DNA from: Hyphomicrobiales bacterium
Lineage (GTDB): Bacteria; Pseudomonadota; Alphaproteobacteria; Rhizobiales; Rhizobiaceae
Length of the DNA stretch: 64,000 bases
Assembly (NCBI GenBank): GCA_900470805.1
Contig: UCCA01000002.1
Location: 1-64,000 of the forward strand
Direction: 5' to 3'
The notes beneath the pieces were generated by a model. That model did no database searches and was not told the origin of the DNA. It saw nothing but the letters and a program-made list of their open reading frames with translations. Position 1 is the stretch's first letter. Every line of letters starts with the position of its first letter. Shown one piece after another: positions 1-7,279 of this stretch. The position numbers and the translations under genes are program-made.

Positions 1-87
1 GGAGGACCAGAAGGCCCCCCAAGCTCCCCCGGCCCTCGTGGCGGCACCCCCGGTCCCAGCCGATAACAACCGTCGAATGGGATCGTC

Positions 88-118
88 TTGACAAATGGGA
101 AAATTTCCCATGTATTGT
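88..118 (+). promoter_or_regulatory. Promoter with embedded inverted repeat ahead of the ArsR gene
   Basis: A perfect -35 hexamer TTGACA lies at 88-93. A -10-like TGTATT follows at 111-116 with a 17-nt spacer, or TATTGT at 113-118. The spacer contains the inverted repeat TGGGAAA-A-TTTCCCA (96-110), with perfect 7-bp arms around one base. An operator placed between -35 and -10 is typical of a repressor that blocks RNA polymerase. Autoregulation by the ArsR gene downstream is inferred. Confidence 0.6.
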
Positions 119-253
119 AGTTGCGATTCTGATGCGCGCTATGGCTCGCAGGGATCGCCGATTATCTATCCGATAGCGCCCCCTTCGGAGGATAATCGTC
201 CAGTTTTATAGCGCACGTTGCCAGTTGACCCCGTCCTATGGATTTTGATTGAA

Positions 254-565
254 ATGGGTGATGCACAGGTGATCGAAATGTATTCAACGATCTTGTCCGC
301 AATGGGCAACCCGCGCCGGCTCGCAATCCTCGGGCTGCTCGCCGAAGAAGAGGTCAGCGTTCGAGATCTTGCAAATCAGGTGGGCATCAGCCAGTCGGCG
401 TTGTCGCAGCATCTGGCAAAGCTGCGCGCGGCGGGACTGGTTTCGACGAGACGCGAGGGCCAGATGATCTTTTACAGCTCATGCCAGGCGTCTCTTGTGC
501 CGATGCTTTCGAATTTGTCCGATTGGCTTGGCAACACGCCGCAGCCGAACGCCGTAGCGCTCTAA
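254..565 (+). CDS. ArsR/SmtB-family winged-helix transcriptional regulator
   Basis: A single-domain ArsR-family DNA-binding protein of 103 aa. The dimer-core segment STILSAMGNPRRLAILGLLA (residues 11-30) is followed by the helix-turn-helix and recognition helix VRDLANQVGISQSALSQHL (about 36-54) and the beta-wing GLVSTRREGQMIFY (61-74). Only one Cys is present (SSCQ) and the usual Cys metal-site motif of ArsR/SmtB is absent, so a NolR-like, non-metal-sensing type is more likely. An in-frame TTG at 218 would add 12 residues, and an ATG at 278 has a better Shine-Dalgarno (AGGTGA). I chose ATG 254 to keep the N-terminal helix. The promoter upstream carries an inverted repeat that may be its own operator. 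No target gene is adjacent on the same strand before the monooxygenase at 987. Confidence 0.85.
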   Translation: MGDAQVIEMYSTILSAMGNPRRLAILGLLAEEEVSVRDLANQVGISQSALSQHLAKLRAAGLVSTRREGQMIFYSSCQASLVPMLSNLSDWLGNTPQPNAVAL

Positions 566-986
566 GTGTCGTCGAAGCGTTCATGCTCACAGCCACACGC
601 AGTAGGATAAAAGGATAGCCGACCGGACCTCGGTGGCAATGTGGGTGAATCGCTGCTGGATGGGCTGCCAGCTCAAGATGATACTGATCGAATTGTTAAG
701 ATCGGCGACCTCGGCGAAAATCGATCGAGCCTGTGCTAGCGCGAAGCGGGCTGGCAACCGGATATCGGCTGCTGTGCCTCATGGCGTGACCTTGAGTGAT
801 TATACAAAGCCCAAGGTTTCGACAGGCTGGCGCCGGATAATGCAGCTTTCAGGACAAGGCGCAAGAAAGACCGCGTAAAAACGCAAGGCACGCATGCGTG
901 CGCGGATCGTGACACCGGCTGTATCCGTTGATGGAACTGTGCGATGAAGCTTCGATCTGTTCTCGACTACTCTCACGGTGCAAACG
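566..986. other. Gene-poor stretch with a 14-bp palindrome
   Basis: I see no convincing gene in these 421 bases. Short open frames here have no family resemblance and no ribosome site. A perfect 14-bp palindrome GCACGCATGCGTGC lies at 888-901, about 85 bp upstream of the monooxygenase start, and could be a regulator site for that gene. Confidence 0.4.
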
Positions 987-2009
987 ATGAAGAAAATCGG
1001 CTTCTTATCTTTCGGACATTGGACGCCTTCGCCGCAATCGCAGGCTCGCTCTGCCGGCGATGCGCTGCTTCAGTCCATCGATCTCGCTGTCGCGGCCGAA
1101 GAACTTGGTGCAGATGGCGCCTATTTTCGCGCGCACCACTTTGCCCGCCAACTCGCCTCTCCCTTTCCGCTGCTGGCGGCCGTCGGCGCCAGGACCAGCC
1201 GGATCGAGATCGGGACCGGCGTCATCGACATGCGTTATGAGAACCCGCTCTATATGGCCGAGGATGCAGGCGCCGCCGACCTGATCGCCGGTGGACGCCT
1301 GCAGCTCGGCATCAGCCGTGGCTCGCCCGAGCAGGTGATCGACGGCTGGCGCTACTTCGGCTATCAGCCGCCGGAGGGTGGATCTGATGCCGATATCGGT
1401 CGCCGGCATGCCGAAGTGCTGCTCGATGTGCTGCGCGGCGAAGGCTTTGCCGAGCCCAACCCTCGGCCGATGTTTCCCAATCCTCCGGGAAAGTTGCGGC
1501 TGGAGCCGCATTCCGAAGGGCTGCGCGAGCGTATCTGGTGGGGATCCGGTTCGAACGCCACGGCTGTCTGGGCGGCCAACCTCGGCATGAACCTGCAGAG
1601 CTCGACGCTCAAGGATGACGAGACCGGACTTCCGTTTCATGTCCAGCAGGCAGACCAGATCCGTGCTTACCGCGCGGCGTGGAAAGCCGCCGGCCACACG
1701 CGCACGCCGCGCGTATCGGTCAGCCGTAGCATCTTCGCACTGATGAACGATCGTGACCGCGCCTATTTTGGCCGGGGCGGGGAGGGTGATGACAAGATCG
1801 GCTTCATCGACGACAAGACGAGAGCCATCTTCGGCCGAAGCTATGCCGCTGCGCCCGACGTTCTGGTCGAGCAGCTCAGAAAGGATGAAGCCATCGCGGA
1901 AGCCGACACGCTGTTGTTGACCGTGCCGAACCAGCTCGGGGTGGAGTACAATGCCCATGTGATCGAGTCGATCCTGACCCATGTGGCACCCGCGCTCGGC
2001 TGGCGCTGA
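987..2009 (+). CDS. LLM-class flavin-dependent monooxygenase
   Basis: A luciferase-like (bacterial bioluminescence family) TIM-barrel oxidoreductase of 340 aa, expected to use reduced FMN or F420 and oxygen on an unknown substrate in the cytoplasm. The opening strand KKIGFLSFGHW, the AEELGADGAYFRAHHF segment, the IEIGTGVIDMRYENPLYMAEDAG strand-helix and the GGRLQLGISRGSPEQ loop are family hallmarks. It resembles the second LLM protein of the window (38492-39574) in this N-terminal half. A GTG at 978 is an alternative start, but ATG 987 begins directly at the first barrel strand. The gene stands alone, so the reductase that would supply FMNH2 is not adjacent. The substrate cannot be inferred. 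Confidence 0.85.
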   Translation: MKKIGFLSFGHWTPSPQSQARSAGDALLQSIDLAVAAEELGADGAYFRAHHFARQLASPFPLLAAVGARTSRIEIGTGVIDMRYENPLYMAEDAGAADLIAGGRLQLGISRGSPEQVIDGWRYFGYQPPEGGSDADIGRRHAEVLLDVLRGEGFAEPNPRPMFPNPPGKLRLEPHSEGLRERIWWGSGSNATAVWAANLGMNLQSSTLKDDETGLPFHVQQADQIRAYRAAWKAAGHTRTPRVSVSRSIFALMNDRDRAYFGRGGEGDDKIGFIDDKTRAIFGRSYAAAPDVLVEQLRKDEAIAEADTLLLTVPNQLGVEYNAHVIESILTHVAPALGWR

Positions 2010-2041
2010 GTTTCAAACTGGCGCCGGCTGCATGTTCCAAT

Positions 2042-2088
2042 CGACCACCTGTCATGACCGGTGGTCGGTTGTGGCAGTTGATCAACTG
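2042..2088. terminator. Paired hairpins in the convergent gap (possible bidirectional terminator)
   Basis: Between the convergent LLM and MarR genes lie an 8-bp stem CGACCACC/GGTGGTCG (2042-2049 with 2060-2067) and a perfect 14-bp palindrome CAGTTGATCAACTG (2075-2088). Neither has a clear T-run, so function as a terminator is only likely from position. Confidence 0.35.
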
Positions 2089-2096
2089 ACGCCGCG

Positions 2097-2561
2097 TTAC
2101 CGGCTCTCGTGCGAACCATCGATGCTTGCCTTGACGATGGCATCCATCACCCGGTGAGCCGCTTCAATATCTGTATCGCCGATATCTGCGAGCACCTTGT
2201 CCCTCAAGGCGCTGATCACCAGTTCGACTCGGTCCGCAAGCGCCTGTCCCTGCGGTGTCAGCCATACCGTCTTGGCGCGTCGATCTTCGGGATCGTCGCG
2301 GCGCTCGATGTGACCGCTGCTGTTCAGCTCGTCCAGCAATCTGACGAGAGACTGGCTCGCCAGACCAAGACTGTCTGCCAATTGTACCTGCCTCGCACCG
2401 CCGCCGGAACGGCTTACCCATAGCAGCAGATTGGCACGCGACGCGGAAATCCCGTCATCGGCGAGCGCTTTCTCGGCCATTCGCCGCCAGATGCTGCCGG
2501 CCTGCAAAAGGCTCGACGTGATCGTCACGCGCTTCGCTGAAATATACGATGGCCGAACCAT
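2097..2561 (-). CDS. MarR-family transcriptional regulator
   Basis: A 154-aa MarR-type winged-helix regulator. Dimerisation helices at both ends flank the helix-turn-helix RQVQLADSLGLASQSLVRLLDEL (about 57-79) and the wing HIERRDDPEDRRAKTVWLTPQG (84-105), which carries the diagnostic DxR(R/A)K wing motif. The start is ATG at 2561, preceded by GGAAAG at good spacing. A longer open frame continues upstream but would run through the intergenic operator. It is divergent from the FUSC membrane protein, the usual arrangement of a MarR repressor controlling an efflux gene in response to aromatic ligands. That target is inferred. Confidence 0.9.
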   Translation of the reverse strand: MVRPSYISAKRVTITSSLLQAGSIWRRMAEKALADDGISASRANLLLWVSRSGGGARQVQLADSLGLASQSLVRLLDELNSSGHIERRDDPEDRRAKTVWLTPQGQALADRVELVISALRDKVLADIGDTDIEAAHRVMDAIVKASIDGSHESR

Positions 2562-2632
2562 GTCGTGTCTTTCCGTTCTTTGCACACGCTTAGGAGAACC
2601 GCTAGCGGCGGCCATCAATGGAGTAAAGCATA

Positions 2633-2679
2633 TTGTGGTTTTATAGATCGTATGCGTATAGTATGCATGCGATCTATAA
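2633..2679. promoter_or_regulatory. Divergent promoter/operator between marR and FUSC genes
   Basis: A large inverted repeat spans 2641-2679. The outer arms TTATAGATCG and CGATCTATAA pair perfectly, and pairing extends to 15 bp per arm with one mismatch around a 9-bp centre. A rightward promoter can be drawn as TTGTGG (2633-2638) and TATAGT (2657-2662) with 18 nt between, so the -10 falls in the centre of the repeat. Binding by the adjacent MarR protein is inferred. Confidence 0.65.
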
Positions 2680-2701
2680 TGGTATGCAGGCCACCCCTGA
2701 A

Positions 2702-4780
2702 ATGACAAACAAGCAGCCGACATGGCTTCCCGATCCATGGGATATGGTCTTCTCGCTCAAGACGTTCGCGGCGGCGATGCTGTCGCTGTTCATCGCCCTG
2801 TGTTTCGACCTCCCCAACCCCTATTGGGCGGTGACGACGGTCTACATCGTGGCTCACCCTCTTTCAGGCGCCAGTACCTCAAAGGCAGTCTACCGTTTGG
2901 TCGGCACGGTGGTTGGCGGAACGATGAGCATCATCCTGGTGCCGAACCTAGTCAACGCGCCGGAATTGCTGACGCTTGCCCTGGCATTATGGGTCGGCTT
3001 GTGCCTTGCGCTCAGCCTTCTCGACCGAACGCCGCGCAGCTATTGCTTCATGCTGGCAGGCTACACGGCCGCACTGACGAGTTTTCCGGTGGTCGACGCG
3101 CCGGCAACTGTCTTCACCTACGCGACGTCGCGGATGATCGAAATATCGCTGGCAATCATTTGTGCCGCGCTGATCAACAGGATCGTTTTCCCGCGCCATG
3201 CCGGCCCGATCCTGGCGACGCGCATAGATGCATGGCTACGTGATGCATCGGCTATCACGGTCGCGGCGCTGGAGGGGCAAGTGGACGATCCGGCTCTCGT
3301 GAAGATACCCCGTCGGCTGGCAGCGGAAGCTGCCGACATACGCATGTTCACCACGCATGTTTCCTACGACACGTCTGCCCACAGCGCCCTTGTCGATCGC
3401 TCCAGAGAACTCCAGGGCCTGATGGTCACTGTCTTGCCTGTGATCTCGGCTCTTGCGGATGTCCACGCCGCTCTCCTGAAGGCGGGCTATCAGCCGCCGG
3501 CTGCGATGAAGCAACTCCTCGAGGATGTCGGGATATGGCTGCAAAGCAGTGACCCGCTTTCGGAAGAGCGGCGTGCCGGATTTTTAGCTGGCCTGGTAGC
3601 GGTTGAAATGCAGGCACGAACTTCCGAGGACTGGCAAGCGCTACTGCTATTGGACCTGACGGCGCAACTGCGCGATCTGCTGCGGATATGGAGCGACTGT
3701 GTCGCGTTGCGCCAAGAGATCGCGACCGGCGTGGCGCAGCCACGCAGGCGGACCTATCCCCGTTTGGGCATGGCTGCGCTGCGACCGATCCACAAAGACT
3801 ATGGCATGGCGCTGTTTTCCGGTTTCTCGGCCGCATTGGCGATCATCCTTGGCACGGTGTTCTGGATCGCGACCGGATGGAGCAGTGGTGCCGGGGCGCC
3901 ACTGATTGCCGGCATTCTTATCTGCTTCTTCGCGACCATGGACAATCCGACGCCGATCATCCGCAAATTCATGATATTCTCGATCGTCGCCATGGTCCTC
4001 AGTTTCGTCTTCATCTTTGCGGTCATGCCGGTCTTGGATGGGTTCGTGTCATTGGCCCTAGCGCTGAGCTTCCTGTTCCTGCCGCTTGGGCTGCTGATCG
4101 CCAAACCATCCACGTTCCTGCTGGGTATGGCGCTCTCTGCCAACATCCCGACAATGTTGACGCTACAATCGCGGCCGGCCTTCGATCTCGCGTCCTTCCT
4201 CAACACCAATATCGCCACTGTTTTCGGAACCATCATGGCGATCGGAATCGCAGCGGTTGTCCGTTCGGTCGGCGCCGAGTGGAGCGCGCGCCGACTGTTG
4301 CAGGCGGGATGGGTGGATATTGCCGCTGCCGCGGAGAGGTCACGTCAACCAGATCTGCAGGCGCTGCTACACACGATGCTCGATCGGCTGTCGCTGCTAG
4401 TGCCGCGGCTTGCCGCGATACCGGAGGGTTCGCCGATTCTCGGCGCGGACCTGCTGAAGGACATGCGCGTGGGCAGCCATGTCATCGCACTCCAGCGGCA
4501 GAAGGAACGGCTGCCCGGTGAAGGACGCGAGGCCGTCGATGCCGTTCTCGACGCGATCGCCGTTTACTACAGGCAGAGACGTCGCCGCGCGGATCTTGCG
4601 CCCGCCCCGATGCTTTTGATGGCGCTCGACGCCGCGTTGGACAGTGTCAGAGGGCCCGCGACCTCATCCGCCGCACTGGCGGCACGAATGGCGCTTGTTG
4701 GTCTTCGGCACAATCTCTTTCCCGAAGCAGCCGGGATCGCGCCGACCGAGCCCGACATCCTCAGGCACGCGGCGGAATGA
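2702..4780 (+). CDS. FUSC-family inner-membrane protein (aromatic acid efflux type)
   Basis: A roughly 692-aa membrane protein of the fusaric-acid-resistance/AaeB/YccS superfamily. Two blocks of hydrophobic helices (approximately residues 15-170 and 370-520) are each followed by a cytoplasmic helical region. The N-terminal block has the family pattern NPYWAVTTVYIVAHPLSGAS...KAVYRLVGTVVGG. The C-terminal block repeats the membrane fold. The family exports aromatic carboxylic acids or related toxic compounds, often together with a membrane-fusion protein, which is not present here. ATG 2702 leaves a normal leader after the predicted promoter. ATG 2684 and an upstream GTG-type start are possible but would overlap or abut the operator. 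Probable regulation is by the divergent MarR protein. Confidence 0.85.
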   Translation: MTNKQPTWLPDPWDMVFSLKTFAAAMLSLFIALCFDLPNPYWAVTTVYIVAHPLSGASTSKAVYRLVGTVVGGTMSIILVPNLVNAPELLTLALALWVGLCLALSLLDRTPRSYCFMLAGYTAALTSFPVVDAPATVFTYATSRMIEISLAIICAALINRIVFPRHAGPILATRIDAWLRDASAITVAALEGQVDDPALVKIPRRLAAEAADIRMFTTHVSYDTSAHSALVDRSRELQGLMVTVLPVISALADVHAALLKAGYQPPAAMKQLLEDVGIWLQSSDPLSEERRAGFLAGLVAVEMQARTSEDWQALLLLDLTAQLRDLLRIWSDCVALRQEIATGVAQPRRRTYPRLGMAALRPIHKDYGMALFSGFSAALAIILGTVFWIATGWSSGAGAPLIAGILICFFATMDNPTPIIRKFMIFSIVAMVLSFVFIFAVMPVLDGFVSLALALSFLFLPLGLLIAKPSTFLLGMALSANIPTMLTLQSRPAFDLASFLNTNIATVFGTIMAIGIAAVVRSVGAEWSARRLLQAGWVDIAAAAERSRQPDLQALLHTMLDRLSLLVPRLAAIPEGSPILGADLLKDMRVGSHVIALQRQKERLPGEGREAVDAVLDAIAVYYRQRRRRADLAPAPMLLMALDAALDSVRGPATSSAALAARMALVGLRHNLFPEAAGIAPTEPDILRHAAE

Positions 4781-4796
4781 CTGCGGTGGGCCGCTG

Positions 4797-5240
4797 CTAG
4801 GACGGGTTGATCTTGAAGACGGCATCCCCAACGAAAACGATGATATAGCCGCCTTTCCCTGCTGCCTCGCGGGCCCAGTCGTTGAGCTGCGTTGCGTAAG
4901 GAGCGGTCTTCCAGGCCAACGGGTAGTTGGGGTCGACGAGCACGGTGATCTGCTGGCCCTGACCGTAGACCATCATGTTCGCCACCGACGGCTCCCATTC
5001 GGGCCCGAGCGCCTTGTTGATCATCCAGGCGCACAGGAAGTCGCGACAGAGCTGCGGCCGGTCCGCGTAGATGGAACAGCCGCTGCCAGCCGTGCAGTTC
5101 GGGCAACAGGTGTTCGCCGGCTTGGCGAAATGATCGATTTCGGGCAGCCGACAGCAGAGCGTGCAAGAGCCGCAGGCACGCGCGTTAAGCGCCGATTGAG
5201 GCGGGCGTGTTTCGAATGTGGCGTCGGCAGGTTGGGACAT
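4797..5240 (-). CDS. YkgJ-like cysteine-cluster protein
   Basis: A 147-aa protein of the YkgJ/CxxCxxCC family. The N-terminal cluster CGSCTLCC (Cys23, 26, 29, 30) is followed by CCPNC (45, 46, 49), Cys55, Cys65 and Cys70, the pattern expected for a bound metal, probably zinc or Fe-S. The function of the family is not established. The gene is convergent with the FUSC gene, 16 bp from its stop, and lies 93 bp downstream of the histidine phosphatase on the same strand, so the two may be cotranscribed. No strong Shine-Dalgarno precedes the start. Confidence 0.8.
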   Translation of the reverse strand: MSQPADATFETRPPQSALNARACGSCTLCCRLPEIDHFAKPANTCCPNCTAGSGCSIYADRPQLCRDFLCAWMINKALGPEWEPSVANMMVYGQGQQITVLVDPNYPLAWKTAPYATQLNDWAREAAGKGGYIIVFVGDAVFKINPS

Positions 5241-5333
5241 GTCCGGTTTTGTCAGAGGATGAGAGTAATCGTGGCCTTGGTCGTCTCATATGCCAGATTT
5301 CGTTGCACCGCCATGCCGGTCCCGCGCCCAATT

Positions 5334-6089
5334 CTACAGCAAACCATCCTGCCTTGGCGCCGTGCCCATCTTCGCGCCATAGGCGTTGCGCAACTCGCTC
5401 GCGTCTTCCGGCCTCCTGTCGGCGGCCTGGTGCAGCAGAGATGACGTGTAGCCCTCAGCATGCGTGCCTTCGATCAAAATGACGTCGGAATTGCCGGGAT
5501 TGTCGGAGCGCTCGAACCACTCGACAGGCTGCTGCATGAAATTCATCTCGAAGGCCCGATTGGTCACGCCATGACTGACGATGACAACGCTGTCGCTGCC
5601 GCGCGCGGCCTCGTGCATCAGCGTCTGCAGGAACAGGCGAACCCGCTGCGCCACGTCAGCGCGGCTTTCGCCATCCGGCGGTCGGGCATAGAACTTTCCG
5701 CTGTTGTTGCGCAGACGCGCCCATTTTTCGAACTCATCGGGAAACTTCTGCCTTTGCTCTGCGTGGTCGTATATCTCGGTGAAAAGGCCGAAATCCTGTT
5801 CGCGCAGCAGATAGTCCTCGCTGACATATCCGACCAATTCAGCCGGCAAGGCTTCGAGCAGCGCGTCCTTGCTCTGACGTGTTCTCAGAAACGGCGAGTA
5901 CCAGACGCGCAGCTTTTTCGATCCACCAAGCGGTGCGCTCTCCAGATATGATCCTATGGCGCTGCCGGCTTCATAAGCCTGCCGGTATCCCCACTCGCTC
6001 AACGGAACGTTGTGATCGCCGAACTGGCGGTAGGCTTGGCCATTGAGGTTGCCGAGAGATTCGCCGTGGCGAACGAGAAAGATGCGCAT
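5334..6089 (-). CDS. Histidine phosphatase family protein (phosphoglycerate-mutase-like)
   Basis: A 251-aa branch-1 histidine phosphatase. The phosphohistidine motif LVRHGE (Arg7-His8-Gly9) opens the protein, YSPFLRTRQS (64-73) supplies the phosphate-binding Arg, the PDGES motif holds the likely acid residue (Glu141), and VSHG contains the second catalytic His (His173). All catalytic residues are present, so it should be an active cytoplasmic phosphatase, but the substrate is unknown. CAGGA sits about 9 nt before the ATG. It lies between the YkgJ-like gene downstream and the AraC regulator upstream, all on the minus strand. Confidence 0.85.
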   Translation of the reverse strand: MRIFLVRHGESLGNLNGQAYRQFGDHNVPLSEWGYRQAYEAGSAIGSYLESAPLGGSKKLRVWYSPFLRTRQSKDALLEALPAELVGYVSEDYLLREQDFGLFTEIYDHAEQRQKFPDEFEKWARLRNNSGKFYARPPDGESRADVAQRVRLFLQTLMHEAARGSDSVVIVSHGVTNRAFEMNFMQQPVEWFERSDNPGNSDVILIEGTHAEGYTSSLLHQAADRRPEDASELRNAYGAKMGTAPRQDGLL

Positions 6090-6187
6090 CAGCCATCCTG
6101 CACTATGCGATGTGGAATCGCAGCCATCATGGACGCGGCGTGCCTCGGGAGCAATCCAGGTGCCAGCTTCGTTTGGCGACAGCGCTG

Positions 6188-7078
6188 TCAGCGCGTTCTG
6201 CCAACGCTGGCATACATCCCGGTGGTGCGAAACTCGGTGGGGTTGGTACCGTAGACACGACGAAACACCTTGGAGAAGTAATTGGCATCTTCGAAGCCCG
6301 AGCGGATCGCGACCTCTTTCACTGGCATGTTGGCCGTCTTCGTCAGCAGTTTCACCGCGCGCTTCAATCGCCGCTGCAGAACATATTCGGCCGGTGGAAG
6401 GCCTTCGTTGGCCGCGAACATCCGTGAAAAATGCGCCCGGCTGAGGCCGGCGACACGGGCGAGATCCTCCACAGGCAGGGGCTTCTCCAGATTGTCGGTG
6501 ATGTAGTCGATCACATGCTGCATCGTCCGGTATTCCTCACTGAACACAGGATGCGAGCCGAACACGTCGTCGTAGAGCGCCATCGCCGCTTCATAGGCGA
6601 TCGCCGATGCCAGCCCCGGCGTCTCGGCGCCCGTTATTAGGCGCAGGCTGCAATCTGCCAGATGCTCGATCGTCTGCGGTTGCAGCTTCAGGATCGGACC
6701 GGTCACGGCTAGAATCGAGCGGTGGATGCGCAGCGCCTCGTCGCCGTTCATCGATATCCAGAAGAATTCCCAACGGTCGCCATCCTCGATCCAGTAGCGA
6801 TGATTGTGCGGCACCAGTACCAGCAGCGTCTCACCCTCCTTCACGCGAAAAGAGCGATTCTCGTATCTGAGATTCCCCGCGCCGCTGATCGTATGCTGCA
6901 ACACGGTAAAAGGCGTCTGCCCGCGCTTGCGACCATCCCAGTCGTAGGTAGCATCCTCGCGCAACTCGTAGCCGGTGCTAGTCGGCATAGTGTGCAGGGA
7001 TTGTCGGCCGCGCGGCAGCGAAACCGTGCGCATTGACGGGCCGCGATCGATCAATTCTTGCAGCACAAAATTACCCAT
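6188..7078 (-). CDS. AraC-family activator, AgpT-like
   Basis: A 296-aa regulator with an N-terminal cupin sugar-sensing domain (about residues 45-150, including GAGNLRYENRSFRVKEGETLLVLVPHNHRYWIE) and two C-terminal helix-turn-helices (about 185-290) ending in the canonical VAIRSGFEDANYFSKVFRRVYGTNPTEFR. It is divergent from the GH4/ABC operon at 7280, matching the known S. meliloti arrangement in which the AraC-type activator AgpT induces alpha-galactoside genes. Activation of this operon by galactosides is therefore a good inference, although the first GH4 enzyme here may shift the inducer. The start ATG 7078 has AGAAGGA about 11 nt upstream, and ATG 7033 is an alternative. Confidence 0.88.
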   Translation of the reverse strand: MGNFVLQELIDRGPSMRTVSLPRGRQSLHTMPTSTGYELREDATYDWDGRKRGQTPFTVLQHTISGAGNLRYENRSFRVKEGETLLVLVPHNHRYWIEDGDRWEFFWISMNGDEALRIHRSILAVTGPILKLQPQTIEHLADCSLRLITGAETPGLASAIAYEAAMALYDDVFGSHPVFSEEYRTMQHVIDYITDNLEKPLPVEDLARVAGLSRAHFSRMFAANEGLPPAEYVLQRRLKRAVKLLTKTANMPVKEVAIRSGFEDANYFSKVFRRVYGTNPTEFRTTGMYASVGRTR

Positions 7079-7198
7079 GAAAGCATAATCCTTCTCTGGC
7101 GGCCCCGCCGAATATACGCATAATCCGCCTCAAGAGAGAGAACACCGCCAGGCTCACCTAGCGGCGGGGAGGAGAATAAGCCGGATTTCTGGCCTTTT

Positions 7199-7230
7199 TT
7201 GACACGACGCGCAAGCCCGTGTCCTATTCT
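7199..7230 (+). promoter_or_regulatory. Promoter region of the GH4/agp operon
   Basis: In the 201-bp divergent intergenic region a consensus TTGACA occurs at 7199-7204, with a weak -10 (CCTATT 7223-7228 or TATTCT 7225-7230). The inverted repeat GACACG-N11-CGTGTC (7201-7206 and 7218-7223) overlaps the -35 and spacer. The poor -10 fits an activator-dependent promoter. AgpT-like binding here is an inference. Confidence 0.45.
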
Positions 7231-7279
7231 TCTTCCTGTCATCCAGTGTGGGCAATTTGATCGCATCGAGGTTAGGATC

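Noticed and set aside
2..91. Possible C-terminal end of an upstream gene (Pro/Ala-rich frame ending in TGA at 89-91)
   Set aside because: Only 29 codons, low complexity, and the stop overlaps the TTGACA promoter element. Not enough to call a gene.
633..878. 81-codon open frame between the ArsR and LLM genes
   Set aside because: No ribosome site, unusual composition and no family pattern.
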